A DNA stretch of 64,000 nt from a virus: IMG/VR virus record IMGVR_UViG_3300037010_003037, positions 1 through 64,000 of that record; one strand, 5' to 3'. The number at the start of each line of letters is the position of its first letter. Positions within the stretch are counted from its first letter, which is position 1. A program made the position numbers and the translations under genes. Positions 33,818-42,712 of this stretch are shown here, piece after piece. The notes beneath the pieces are model-generated. The model was not told the DNA's origin and ran no database searches. It saw nothing but the letters and a program-made list of their open reading frames with translations.

Positions 33818-35041
33818 ATGTTAACAGTGAAAATGAGAAATTTGATGATGATTGGTATTATCGCTGTATTGACAGCGTGCGGTGGTGGCGGAGATTTCAC
33901 AACAACACCAGTTGTCACAACAACACCAGTTGTCACAACAACACCAGTTGTCACAACACCAATTCCTGCATTTAAGACGAGTTATGAGAACGCGAATGGC
34001 TATGGCATGTCGCATATTAACTTTCCTGCGACAGTACAAATTGGTATTGGTCAAGTAGCGTGGGGCACTGCTGATTTCTTTAAGACAGGAAACATTGATA
34101 TCTTTACGGCAAAGCAGAATTACAACACCAGTATTCCGTATAGTGTCGTAACGCTTGATGTCAAGTATCAAAGTGATTTTCAGTTTTGGCGACGGGATCC
34201 AGCAACAGGAACGCTAACCCAAGTTGGCCCTACATACAAAGGTTGCTTGCATCCGCGTAAAGCTGTTGTTGCAGATTTTAACAACGATGGTTGGCCTGAT
34301 GTATTTGTCGCATGTCACGGATATGATGCTCCTGTCAATGGGATATGGCTTGGCGAGAAAAGTAAATTGCTGCTTAGTGATGGCAAAGGTGGATTTACTG
34401 TAACCGATGCAACTGACGAAGCAGGATTTTACCATGGAGCTACCGCTGCTGATGTGAACGGCGATGGTTGGGTAGACATAGTGGTGACAAATAATTTTAA
34501 TCTAACCCACCCTCTCTTTGTATTATTAAACAACAAAGATGGTACGTTTACAAAGGATGAGACGAGAATAAAAAATGTGACCCCGGGTCCATTTTTCTCG
34601 GTCGAACTGGTCGATGTAAATGGTGATGGTATTCTTGACCTTATTGCTGGCGGTCATGAGGCAACTCCAGATTGCACTGACTATGTAGGATGCACTGCCG
34701 AAACTGCTATTTTTTACGGGGATGCAACTGGAAATTTCGGGAATACTAAAAAAGTGATCCCAGCAGTCCCTGGGCAGGGCGTTGTATTAAGCTTTAACGT
34801 CGTGCATAGGAATGGTCAAAACGTAGTTTACGTTGGTAGAACATCAGACTCGACGAATCCCATTGGTTTTTACAAAACACGAGTTTTGCAAGCATACAAC
34901 GAAACAACTGGTACTAGTTCTGTATTGTTGAATGAAGTCGGGCAATGGATTCCATGGTGGGGCACCATTACACGTAATGGTGTAGTTGGTGTGGCACCAA
35001 TGGATGGAATATTCCCAGACTATTTTTTTAGTATCCCCTGA
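33818..35041 (+). CDS. Outer-membrane-type lipoprotein with FG-GAP/VCBS-like Ca-binding repeats
   Basis: A 407-residue protein. The N-terminus is a lipoprotein signal with lipobox LTAC (Cys21) followed by GGGG, then three TTTPVV repeats as a linker, encoded by near-perfect 18-nt repeats. The body contains calcium-binding loops DFNNDGWPD, DVNGDGWVD and DVNGDGILD typical of FG-GAP/VCBS beta-propeller blades. A lipid-anchored surface propeller is odd in a lytic phage; it could mask receptors (superinfection exclusion) or be a host-derived cargo gene. Start chosen by the strong GGAGG. Confidence 0.85.
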   Translation: MLTVKMRNLMMIGIIAVLTACGGGGDFTTTPVVTTTPVVTTTPVVTTPIPAFKTSYENANGYGMSHINFPATVQIGIGQVAWGTADFFKTGNIDIFTAKQNYNTSIPYSVVTLDVKYQSDFQFWRRDPATGTLTQVGPTYKGCLHPRKAVVADFNNDGWPDVFVACHGYDAPVNGIWLGEKSKLLLSDGKGGFTVTDATDEAGFYHGATAADVNGDGWVDIVVTNNFNLTHPLFVLLNNKDGTFTKDETRIKNVTPGPFFSVELVDVNGDGILDLIAGGHEATPDCTDYVGCTAETAIFYGDATGNFGNTKKVIPAVPGQGVVLSFNVVHRNGQNVVYVGRTSDSTNPIGFYKTRVLQAYNETTGTSSVLLNEVGQWIPWWGTITRNGVVGVAPMDGIFPDYFFSIP

Positions 35042-35338
35042 AATATTCATCCAAGCATTTGTTACAAGTGTTATATCGGGCTGCGTTCGCAGCCCGATAT
35101 AACACTGTTGTATGAATACGTCTGTGTTCATTTTCCTTGTGTAGATACTAATTTGACTGTCAAGAACCTCGTTACCATGACAAGGTTCAGGTTCCAGACA
35201 CGATACCAGTAACTTAACCTGATCAGTAATTGTTACATTTTGTGATACAGTTTTCAATTGGTTACAATTTATCTGCACAATTTTGCTCAGGTTGTGTTAT
35301 AATTCAATTATCGATTAAACCACAGGAGTAACGTCCAA
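35042..35338 (+). other. Structured non-coding stretch with hairpins and a promoter
   Basis: A 16-bp perfect inverted repeat at 35070-35103 (GTTATATCGGGCTGCG with its complement around TT) lacks a T run. Downstream GAACCT/AGGTTC and CAGGTT/AACCTG can form further stems between about 35163 and 35221. The 3' end holds the promoter for the 35339 gene. No coding sequence is visible; it may be a terminator plus leader, or carry a small RNA. Confidence 0.45.
35261..35303 (+). promoter_or_regulatory. Extended -10 promoter with upstream GTTACA box
   Basis: GTTACA (35261-35266), 31 bp, TGT-TATAAT (-10 at 35298-35303), with CAGGTT before the -10; the same spacing and elements as at 27740. Confidence 0.65.
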
Positions 35339-35797
35339 ATGCTGAAACAAATCGCAAACATCATCAATATTCCCTACATCGAAAATGATCTGGTTTCTCA
35401 GACCATCTTGCAACGCATCGTTGCAAAGCTTCCAAATGGCATGACTGAAGAGTCTGATGGTTTTGAGCAAGCTGTCTTGGAAGCCGAAGCTCAAGTTGAT
35501 CAAGAAGGTCAAATGGCAATCGTTTCTTTGGTCAAGCAAATGACGGCAGAGCCTGTTGAAAAAATGCTAAAGATCAAGTCGAGCCCTAAGGGTGCTCGTG
35601 TTAAGATTGCAGCGGCAAATGGCATTCGTTTTTCATTTGGCCCTATTTGGAATGAATCTGTTAAAAAAGGCAAAGGTATTGCGGTTGCTCCTGCAAACCG
35701 CGCAAAGCTCAATCATCAAGCTTTGCTGGTTGGTATTGCTAACCCAGAAACGATGGAAGCAAGTGCTCTTTGTGCAGAAATTTCCAAAACGCTATAA
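35339..35797 (+). CDS. Hypothetical protein (152 aa), paralogue of the next gene
   Basis: Helical N-terminus (MLKQIANIINIPYIEND) and a basic C-terminal module FSFGPIWNESVKKGKGIAVAPANRAKL that recurs in the 35916 protein. The Lys-rich module suggests nucleic-acid or protein binding; function unknown. Served by the promoter at 35261. Confidence 0.65.
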   Translation: MLKQIANIINIPYIENDLVSQTILQRIVAKLPNGMTEESDGFEQAVLEAEAQVDQEGQMAIVSLVKQMTAEPVEKMLKIKSSPKGARVKIAAANGIRFSFGPIWNESVKKGKGIAVAPANRAKLNHQALLVGIANPETMEASALCAEISKTL

Positions 35798-35915
35798 AAA
35801 CACATTTTGATATTGTTGTGGTATAGTAGGTCGAATACCGCAACAATTTAGATTCGTGTCGACCAAACCGTGAACTAACACGCAAACACAATTCTTTTGA
35901 TGAAAGGAAATTAAA

Positions 35916-36371
35916 ATGACGCTGAATGAACTGATCGCCAAGTACAACGCTCTTGCTACTGTTGCTGGGCTTCCTACACGAAAGTGGTTTGAAAACAAAG
36001 CTAAAGCTGAAGCAGCTATTGCTGAAGTAGAGGCTAAAACCAAAGCAACTATCACTGAAGATAAAGCTGAAACTGAAGTAGCTATTACTGAAGTCAAGGC
36101 TGAAGAAGCTATTGCTGAATTCACGGAAAAGAGTAAGGGTGCTAAATTGAAGATTGCCAAGTCAATGAGGACTGTGAAAGTACATGAAAAAGGTCCTCGA
36201 GGCTTCAGGTTTGGACCTGTGTGGATGTCTTCAATCAAGGAAGGTAAAGGCATTGCTCTCTCGCCAGCAAACATGCCGAAACTTCTAGATACCGCAGCCC
36301 ACTTTGGGGTATCTGTTGATAACAAGGCGTCTCAAGCTGATATTGTTGCAGCCGTTGCAGCAGTAATTTAA
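35916..36371 (+). CDS. Hypothetical protein (151 aa), Ala/Glu/Lys coiled coil plus shared module
   Basis: Residues about 27-75 are a run of EAKTKATITEDKAET-type heptads, a probable coiled coil. The C-terminus carries FRFGPVWMSSIKEGKGIALSPANMPKL, matching the preceding protein, so the pair arose by duplication. A TG-G-TATAGT extended -10 (35819-35827) and the GAAAGG site precede it. A strong hairpin ends the unit. Confidence 0.65.
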   Translation: MTLNELIAKYNALATVAGLPTRKWFENKAKAEAAIAEVEAKTKATITEDKAETEVAITEVKAEEAIAEFTEKSKGAKLKIAKSMRTVKVHEKGPRGFRFGPVWMSSIKEGKGIALSPANMPKLLDTAAHFGVSVDNKASQADIVAAVAAVI

Positions 36372-36394
36372 ATCGTGCAGTAGAGCACATAATT

Positions 36395-36429
36395 CTAGGC
36401 CTACCTTTATCCTATAAAGGTAGGCCTAG
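36395..36429 (+). terminator. Strong hairpin ending the paralogue pair
   Basis: A perfect 15-bp stem CTAGGCCTACCTTTA with its complement around a TCCTA loop, just after the 36371 stop. No U run follows, so efficiency as a terminator is uncertain. Confidence 0.6.
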
Positions 36430-36535
36430 AAGATCTTGATTGACTCTTCTTCATCTCGAATTCCAATGACGATGTATAGATTGTTTTGTATGAGTGTCAT
36501 GAAGAAATCCGTTAGGATCTTATCATCCCCTCAGT

Positions 36536-36733
36536 TTAAGATTCATCATCTGTGCCAATTTTTACCATCTTTGGATTGACCATATCCCAAGCCACTGAAC
36601 CTATCGTGATGAGATATGTGTTGTAGATAAAACATGTAGTTCTTGACAAGTGAGTAAACTCGTTGCAAGTCGTTCCTTGAAGACGTTTGAAGTCATCTTT
36701 GGTGAGCTTAAGCAGCTTCCTTGTGCTCTTCAA
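36536..36733 (-). pseudogene. Possible remnant gene downstream of the ART-like gene
   Basis: Directly after the ART-like stop the minus strand has an ATG starting MSVAELLEEHKEAA then TAA, while an overlapping frame (TTG start) stays open for 65 codons (KLTKDDFKRLQ ... GTDDES). The two frames together look like one small gene split by a frameshift. The region is otherwise empty. Confidence 0.3.
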
Positions 36734-36748
36734 GAAGTTCTGCTACAC

Positions 36749-37405
36749 TCATTTCAGTTTAATCTCTAGTTTTTCAGCTAACTTGTCTTTAAAGTAGTAG
36801 TTTCTGACAGCAATGTAACTATCACCAGTGATAAGCACATCATCATACCTACCCTTAAGAACTTCTGCTAGCTCTGATGTAGAGCTAAATGATTTTGGAC
36901 GCATCTTGAGGATTTCCTCCTTCATGCGCTCTATGTCATCACCACTTCCAATTTCCCGCATCTTGAAGAACGTGTAGCCATCTTTCACGGATTCAAACAC
37001 TGTGCCAGTCCAACCGTCCTTCACGAAGATGACATAGACTGATCCCCAGGCTCTAGTCTTGTCAATATTTGTTGTGCAGAAAATGGAATTCATGCGAGTA
37101 GCCTTGAGACCAGCCGCAAGAAATGCCTGGTGCAGCTTCTGATGCGACTTCTCTTCCATTTCAACTGGTTTGCGGTCTTGATGAATCTTTGACTTGATGA
37201 CAACAGTTTCATCGCGGATTCCACGGTACAGAACTAGGCCAGTCTGTTGATAGGCCTTTAGCATCTCGCCACAGTTCTCAGTGATGATTTGAACGAGATG
37301 TTCATCATCCTTCGTGTCATCAATTTTCTTAGATTCGGGTTTGAGCACATCATGTTGTCCTTGTGCTGGATCAAACCATGCTTCAAACAGTTCTGCTACT
37401 TTCAT
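36749..37405 (-). CDS. ADP-ribosyltransferase-like protein with capsid-targeting-like N-terminus
   Basis: A 218-residue protein starting MKVAELFE|AWFDP, an LxE-ended segment. The body has ART-like landmarks: GLVLYRGIRDE (first-strand Arg), NSIFCTTNIDKTRAWG (STS-like position), and a C-terminal VLITGDSYIAVRNYYF strand. The usual Glu-x-Glu is not visible, so catalytic activity is uncertain, and a degenerate or different transferase is possible. T4 injects the ART Alt with its DNA to modify host RNA polymerase. A perfect minus-strand TATAAATA lies 67 nt upstream. Confidence 0.55.
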   Translation of the reverse strand: MKVAELFEAWFDPAQGQHDVLKPESKKIDDTKDDEHLVQIITENCGEMLKAYQQTGLVLYRGIRDETVVIKSKIHQDRKPVEMEEKSHQKLHQAFLAAGLKATRMNSIFCTTNIDKTRAWGSVYVIFVKDGWTGTVFESVKDGYTFFKMREIGSGDDIERMKEEILKMRPKSFSSTSELAEVLKGRYDDVLITGDSYIAVRNYYFKDKLAEKLEIKLK

Positions 37406-37471
37406 ATTATAATTTCACAAATGGTTACACAATTTTTGATGTTTACATTTTCAGATTCATAGTATAATTTT

Positions 37472-37479
37472 TATTTATA
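37472..37479 (-). promoter_or_regulatory. T4-late-type promoter motif (TATAAATA) for the ART-like gene
   Basis: The minus strand reads the exact T4 late consensus TATAAATA 67 nt upstream of the ATG at 37405. Confidence 0.55.
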
Positions 37480-37718
37480 AAAGTAGTAAAGTGAGAAAAA
37501 TACACGATCTTTAGTCATGTGTATGAATCGCTAAACTTGTTTTTCAATATATTTTAGTGATGGTACCGATAAAATCATTTTCAATACTAGAAATAAAAAT
37601 ATATTGTCTGGTATCTAGATCACAGCACAGCCCGAGCTACTGGATACCAGAACTACAATCGCGAAATGAAAAAGAAAGATACTGCGACCTGAATGGTCCT
37701 GATTCTTACTGACATCAG

Positions 37719-37747
37719 TTTACACAGGACATCCTGCGTAATAAAAT
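37719..37747 (+). promoter_or_regulatory. Sigma70-type promoter (TTTACA-17-TAAAAT)
   Basis: TTTACA at 37719-37724 and TAAAAT at 37742-37747, 17-bp spacing, 29 nt before the topoisomerase ATG. Confidence 0.65.
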
Positions 37748-37776
37748 AATCTACATCTAACTAACAACGAGACCTC

Positions 37777-39726
37777 ATGACAAAAGACAAGACGATTGAA
37801 CAGAAATTTCGTAAGCTATCGGAGATTGAACATTGCCTATTGAGGCCTGGACGCTACATCGGTTCAATCACGCCTCACACTTCACAGGAATACATTCCTG
37901 TTGTCAAGTCGGCAACCGACGTTTCGATGGTTCGCCGTGAAGTCACCTACAACCCTGGCTTCCTGAAACTCTTCGATGAAGTCATCTCCAACTCTGCTGA
38001 CCACTCAAAGCGGCCTGAGGGCAAGCATCTCGATACGATCCGCGTTGAAGTTGATCAATCTAAGGGCGAGATCAGCATCTTCGACAACGGCGGTATCCCG
38101 GTTGTCAAGCACGCTGAGTACAACCAGTGGGTTCCTGAGATGATCTTTGAACTTCGCGCTGGCTCTAACTTCGACGATGACGATCAAGCAATGCTTACCG
38201 GACAAAACGGTGAGGGTGCTGCTCTGACGAACATCTTCTCCCGCAAGTTCGTGGTCGAAACCTGTGATGGCAAGAACAAGTTCAAGATGATCTTTGAGGA
38301 CAACTCTCAAAATCGCAAGCCCGCAAAGGTTGAATCTGCAGCAGGTGTCAAAGGATTCACGCGGATCACATACATTCCCGACTTCGAGAAGCTGGGAATG
38401 ACTGGTATTGACCAAGACAACCTAGACATGCTCATCGCTCGTGTCTATCAAGTTGCCGCTGTAAACACACACCTAAAGGTTTACTTCAACGGGACTCGTG
38501 TGATGACGCGCTCGTTCAAGGACTACATTGAGATGTTTGTCGGCAAAGATGGTGAATACGCGTACGATGAAACTGAGCACTGGAAGGTAGGTGTAGCAAG
38601 TTCTGAGGATGGATTTCAGCACATCTCCTTCGTAAATGGTACGCACACGAAGATCGGTGGTACTCATGTTTTGTACGTGGGCATGCAGATTTGGGAACGC
38701 ATCCGCGAATACATCAAAAAGAAGCACAAGGTGGACATTAAGCCATCTGAGCTGCGTCAGCACATGACGCTGTTCATTGATTGCTCGATCGTGAATCCAC
38801 GCTATTCAAGCCAAACAAAAGACGATCTTATCACCGAGGTCAAGGACTATAAAACAAGCTGGACAGCGCCTGACAAGATGATTAATAAGATCGTCAAGTC
38901 AACGATCATACAGAACATTCTTGACTGGGCAGCTGCAAAGCAATACCAGGAAGAAATGAGAGAGCTACGCAAGCTTAATAAGGAAACTGATAAAGCTGAT
39001 CCCCGCCGTGTTGAAAAGTTTTCTGACGCCTTTGAGAAAAAAGAACGTCATAAGTGCGTCATCTTTCTGACAGAAGGAGATTCCGCTGCAAAATCTGTCC
39101 AAGCTGGGCGTGGTAAGAATCCATATATTGCAAGCTTCCCATTGCGTGGTAAGCCGTTGAACGTTCGAGAAAAAGACACAAAGCGAATTTTAGAAAACGA
39201 GGAAATCAAGAAGATTCTAACAATCATCGGTTTGAAGCTTGGTGAGAAGGTTACCTCTATCGCTCAGCTTCGATTTGGTCGCATTGCTTTCACGACAGAT
39301 GCAGACGTTGATGGAGCACATATCTCTGGGTTGCTAATGAATCTATTTGACCATTTTTGGCCGGAGTTGTTTGATCTTGGTGTCATTTGCGTATTTCGCA
39401 CTCCTTTGGTAAAAGTAATTCTAAAAGACAAGACGGTTCTGGAATTTTTCACGGAGCGCGAGTTCAAGGAATGGGAAAAGACGGATGGGCAGAAGCTAAA
39501 AGGTTGGACCCATAAGTACTACAAAGGACTTGGTACGAGCACTGCCGCCGAGTTCAAGAACTATTTTGAAAACATGGATAACTATCTGTTCAAGATTGAG
39601 ATGGCTGACAAGGAAGACAAAGATGCTATTGATCTAGCATTCAACAGCCAGCGCGCTGATGATCGCAAGAAATGGCTAGAAACTGGCGCGGCAAATTTTG
39701 AGGATTTTATCATGGAAGCTGTATGA
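37777..39726 (+). CDS. 39: Type II DNA topoisomerase, ATPase/TOPRIM subunit
   Basis: A 649-residue GyrB/ParE-type subunit. The N-terminal GHKL ATPase shows DNGGIPV, GQNGEGAALTN and the transducer region; the TOPRIM part shows FLTEGDSAAKS and the metal-binding TDADVDGAHI near 505-515, then GLGTSTAAEFKNYF. In T4 the same functions are split between genes 39 and 60; here they form one polypeptide. It pairs with the cleavage subunit at 40044 to relax DNA ahead of phage replication forks. It overlaps the next small gene by ATGA. Confidence 0.93.
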   Translation: MTKDKTIEQKFRKLSEIEHCLLRPGRYIGSITPHTSQEYIPVVKSATDVSMVRREVTYNPGFLKLFDEVISNSADHSKRPEGKHLDTIRVEVDQSKGEISIFDNGGIPVVKHAEYNQWVPEMIFELRAGSNFDDDDQAMLTGQNGEGAALTNIFSRKFVVETCDGKNKFKMIFEDNSQNRKPAKVESAAGVKGFTRITYIPDFEKLGMTGIDQDNLDMLIARVYQVAAVNTHLKVYFNGTRVMTRSFKDYIEMFVGKDGEYAYDETEHWKVGVASSEDGFQHISFVNGTHTKIGGTHVLYVGMQIWERIREYIKKKHKVDIKPSELRQHMTLFIDCSIVNPRYSSQTKDDLITEVKDYKTSWTAPDKMINKIVKSTIIQNILDWAAAKQYQEEMRELRKLNKETDKADPRRVEKFSDAFEKKERHKCVIFLTEGDSAAKSVQAGRGKNPYIASFPLRGKPLNVREKDTKRILENEEIKKILTIIGLKLGEKVTSIAQLRFGRIAFTTDADVDGAHISGLLMNLFDHFWPELFDLGVICVFRTPLVKVILKDKTVLEFFTEREFKEWEKTDGQKLKGWTHKYYKGLGTSTAAEFKNYFENMDNYLFKIEMADKEDKDAIDLAFNSQRADDRKKWLETGAANFEDFIMEAV

Positions 39727-39959
39727 AAGTTATTAAATTTCTGATTGCTGTAGCGCTCATCATTTTAACAATCATTATTTTTGCGTTCGTGCAGAAAGCT
39801 GTGATGCTTTATGGACTGGTTGTTGGAATGACTGAGTTTGGTGCTAGTATTATCGGTTTAATCACAGTTGTATTCTTGTTGGTGATGTTCATTATGATTG
39901 ATCATGTAGGCGATTGGATTGTTGATCCATTTACTAATAAAAATGATAGTAAAAAATGA
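39723..39959 (+). CDS. Small membrane protein (78 aa)
   Basis: Two strongly hydrophobic segments (about 4-25 and 37-60) with a short C-terminal hydrophilic tail (DPFTNKNDSKK). Starts by ATGA overlap inside the topoisomerase stop. Role unknown. Confidence 0.6.
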   Translation: MKVIKFLIAVALIILTIIIFAFVQKAVMLYGLVVGMTEFGASIIGLITVVFLLVMFIMIDHVGDWIVDPFTNKNDSKK

Positions 39960-39970
39960 TATGAAGATTA

Positions 39971-40038
39971 TTGACAACATCTAAAAATAATCGATAAAAT
40001 CAAAATAAGTTTACACGATACATTAACCTAATTATAAT
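39971..40038 (+). promoter_or_regulatory. Two tandem promoters for the topoisomerase medium subunit
   Basis: TTGACA-18-TAAAAT (39971-40000) and TTTACA-17-TATAAT (40010-40038). The second -10 ends 5 nt before the ATG at 40044, so transcripts from it would be leaderless or begin inside the first codons. Confidence 0.6.
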
Positions 40039-40043
40039 TACAC

Positions 40044-41417
40044 ATGGCAAATAAATCTATTTCAAACATGACAAAACACGCTGCTGGTCGTCGAATTCGT
40101 GTTAAGCACTTTATGAACTCTGCGTTTAAGGAGTTCTCGTTGTATGACAATGTGCGGTCAATTCCTATTCTGTTTGATGGCATGAAACCATCACAGCGAA
40201 AAGCAGTATATGGCGTGCAACTTCGTGGTGAGAATGCTCCTGAAATTCAGGTGGAACGCCTTGCAGCCCAAGTTGCCGCAGCTACTGACTACCACCACGG
40301 CACAGGCTCAATGGAAGGTACCATTATTGGTATGGCGACTAACTATGCTGGCGCCAACAACATGAACCTTTTCATGCCAAATGGACAGTTCGGTTCTCGC
40401 TTGACTAAAGAAGCTGCCGCAGGTCGATACATTTTCACAAAATTCTCTCCGTACTTTCGTCAGCTCTTCAAGAAGGAGGATGACTCCATTCTTGAGAACA
40501 ACATGGTTGATGGCGAAAAGATCGAACCTAAGTTCTACATTCCTTTGCTACCGATGATGCTCATCAATGGAGCGCAAGGTACTGGAACAGGTCATGCTTG
40601 CTTGATCATGAACTATCATCCTGAACAAGTTCGGGACGCGTGCATGAAAGTTTTGGACGGTAAGAAGCTTACTAAAGGAATGTTGACACCATGGTATCGT
40701 GGTTTTTCTGGTACGATCGTTCGCAGTGCTGAAACAGGTCAAGTCATTATTACAGGCAAGCTTGAAGTAGTGAATAGTACTACTATCAAGATCACCGAAA
40801 TCCCCATTGGTGTGTATCTTGACACTTACAAAGAACATTTGACGAAGCTAGAAGATGCGGGTTTCATCAAAGATTTTGAAGACCGTTCAACTGAGGAAGG
40901 TTTTGAGTTTGTGGTAACGTGCCCCCGCAGCACAACAGCTCTTGATCATGAAGAGCTCCTCAAGAAGTTCAAACTAATCAGCCGCGATACTGAAAACCTA
41001 ACACTGTGGAATGAAAATGGAATTCTTGAGCGTTTTGAAACCGTCGAGGATATCATTGAGCGGTTCGTGGCGTGGCGAGTTGCTCGCTATGAAGATCGTC
41101 GACAGAAGCTGATTGCTGAAACCACCGAATCGATTCGTTGGATGAATGAGAAGCTTCGTTTCATTCTCTTTTACCTATCGAACGTTGATGCTTTTAAGAA
41201 CAAGAAAAAAGAAGATCTCGTCAAAATGCTTTTAGAGAACAAGTTCGAGGATTACGACCGTCTTCTTCAGATGGCAATGTGGAACCTTACCAAGGACAAG
41301 ATTGATGAGCTAAAGAAACAAATTGATGAGGAAAAGAAACATCTTGCTGGCCTGGAAGCTGACACAGCGCAGGCGATGTACAAGCGTGAATTGAAAGAAT
41401 TCAAGTACGTTTACTAA
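40044..41417 (+). CDS. 52: Type II DNA topoisomerase, DNA-cleaving subunit
   Basis: A 457-residue GyrA/ParC-type subunit (T4 gp52 is of similar size). Visible motifs: IPILFDGMKPSQRKAVYG, YHHGTGSMEGTI, FGSRLTKEAAAGRYIF with the active-site Tyr in RYIF, and MMLINGAQGTGTGHACLI. The C-terminal third is the coiled-coil gate (REKL-like helices KKQIDEEKKHLAGLEAD); no DNA-wrapping C-terminal domain, as in T4. No clear ribosome-binding site before the ATG. Confidence 0.93.
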   Translation: MANKSISNMTKHAAGRRIRVKHFMNSAFKEFSLYDNVRSIPILFDGMKPSQRKAVYGVQLRGENAPEIQVERLAAQVAAATDYHHGTGSMEGTIIGMATNYAGANNMNLFMPNGQFGSRLTKEAAAGRYIFTKFSPYFRQLFKKEDDSILENNMVDGEKIEPKFYIPLLPMMLINGAQGTGTGHACLIMNYHPEQVRDACMKVLDGKKLTKGMLTPWYRGFSGTIVRSAETGQVIITGKLEVVNSTTIKITEIPIGVYLDTYKEHLTKLEDAGFIKDFEDRSTEEGFEFVVTCPRSTTALDHEELLKKFKLISRDTENLTLWNENGILERFETVEDIIERFVAWRVARYEDRRQKLIAETTESIRWMNEKLRFILFYLSNVDAFKNKKKEDLVKMLLENKFEDYDRLLQMAMWNLTKDKIDELKKQIDEEKKHLAGLEADTAQAMYKRELKEFKYVY

Positions 41418-41437
41418 CTTAGCACCTAATTCAACAA

Positions 41438-41809
41438 ATGGAAAATTTTTTCTATAAAACACTTGCATTTTCATTTATGCCAATGCTGCTAGCATTGCAT
41501 GCTGTCACTCAGTACAACGTATTTTTATACATCTACAGCGCGTTGTTGATTTTTACCATCATCTTCTTTTTGATTGGTATTTTTACGGTATTGCGTAATA
41601 TGGATGATGTTGAGATGATGAAATCAGCTGAAGTGACAATGCCAAAGCCATGGAAAGTGTTTGTTAGCACATTGTACAACTTTTTAGCGCTAGCGTATTT
41701 GCTATACATTAAAGCATATGCGGTAGCCTCAATTCTTGTTTTTCTTATCATTATTCTTATGGCTAGCATGGCTATGCTATGGTCAATTCGTAAAGCAGTA
41801 AAACAATAA
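41438..41809 (+). CDS. Membrane protein (123 aa)
   Basis: Four predicted hydrophobic segments: about 6-24, 27-50, 77-97 and 99-117. No domain recognised. Lies between topoisomerase and the DnaJ-like gene; its job is unknown. Confidence 0.65.
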   Translation: MENFFYKTLAFSFMPMLLALHAVTQYNVFLYIYSALLIFTIIFFLIGIFTVLRNMDDVEMMKSAEVTMPKPWKVFVSTLYNFLALAYLLYIKAYAVASILVFLIIILMASMAMLWSIRKAVKQ

Positions 41810-41825
41810 CATAGTTTGTAAAAAA

Positions 41826-42632
41826 ATGAAAGATTACTACGCTATTCTAGGCCTAGCTAAAGATGCCACTGAAGAAGAAATTAAGTCTGCTTATCGTAAG
41901 TTAGCGATGAAGTACCATCCAGATCGTGAAGGTGGCGATGAAAGCAAATTTAAAGACATCAATGAAGCATATGAAACACTAAGCGATTCTGCCAAGCGAC
42001 GGGTGTATGATGCAAAAAGCCCAGGTAACAAATACACCTCATTCTTTGAAGATTTTTTACGTGGAACGATGTTTACCCAATATGAGGGGTTTTCTAATAT
42101 CCGAACTGCAATGGTTGATATTAATCTGCATGACGCGTATCATGGTGCGCAAAAGATCATACACCTTCATCAGTTTGGTCAATCTGTTACGCTAGATATT
42201 CCACCAGGAATTCAACAAGACCAACGCGTTGGATCTTTTACCGTGCCGAATGGTGTTGTTTATCATGTTCTTGCAAATCTAAAAAATGATCCAAACTATG
42301 ACTATGATGATGGGCGTCATGATCTGAGTCGTAAAGGAAATATCTACGTTAACATAGGCGTTTCTCCGTTCAAAATGATCTGCGGAGGTTTTGTTGAATA
42401 TACGTGCATTGACGGCGATGTAGTACAAGTTCGGATTCCTGAGGGTCTAGGCGCAGGTAAGTTGCTGAAGATTAAGGAACGTGGCTATTGGAAAAATGAA
42501 AAGTGTTCCCACCGTGGTGACTGTTTTCTAAGGGTTACACCTAACATTATGAAGCTTAGTGATTATCCTGCCAGTGACATTAAAATGCTCATGGAAAAAT
42601 ATAAAGAGATTTCTGAACAAAAGCCGGATTAA
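41826..42632 (+). CDS. DnaJ/CbpA-like co-chaperone
   Basis: A 268-residue J protein. The J domain occupies residues 1-65 with HPD at 31-33 and the helix IV sequence [17 protein letters not shown]. No Cys-rich zinc repeats, so it is CbpA-like: the rest contains two beta-sandwich substrate-binding segments ([29 protein letters not shown]). J proteins stimulate host DnaK; many phages use host chaperones for replication and assembly, but carrying a full J protein is less common. Confidence 0.88.
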   Translation: MKDYYAILGLAKDATEEEIKSAYRKLAMKYHPDREGGDESKFKDINEAYETLSDSAKRRVYDAKSPGNKYTSFFEDFLRGTMFTQYEGFSNIRTAMVDINLHDAYHGAQKIIHLHQFGQSVTLDIPPGIQQDQRVGSFTVPNGVVYHVLANLKNDPNYDYDDGRHDLSRKGNIYVNIGVSPFKMICGGFVEYTCIDGDVVQVRIPEGLGAGKLLKIKERGYWKNEKCSHRGDCFLRVTPNIMKLSDYPASDIKMLMEKYKEISEQKPD

Positions 42633-42712
42633 ACATATTAGATCTTGTTAATGATGTTCAATGAAATCATCATTGAATAAATAAAATTTAATTAAACTCA
42701 TACTATATCAAA

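Larger units (their letters stand above)
37406..37776. other. Intergenic regulatory region before the topoisomerase genes
   Basis: Between divergent genes. Holds a plus-strand GTTACA (37424) with TAG-TATAAT (-10 at 37463-37468) and CAGATTCA before it, a minus-strand late TATAAATA (37472-37479), a hairpin CTGGTATC/GATACCAG (37608-37615 with 37643-37650) in the long leader, and a second promoter at 37719. No gene was found. Confidence 0.55.

Noticed and set aside
37777-41417. Host gyrase genes from bacterial DNA
   Set aside because: The cleavage subunit lacks the C-terminal wrapping domain, sizes match T4-type subunits and the surroundings are phage genes.
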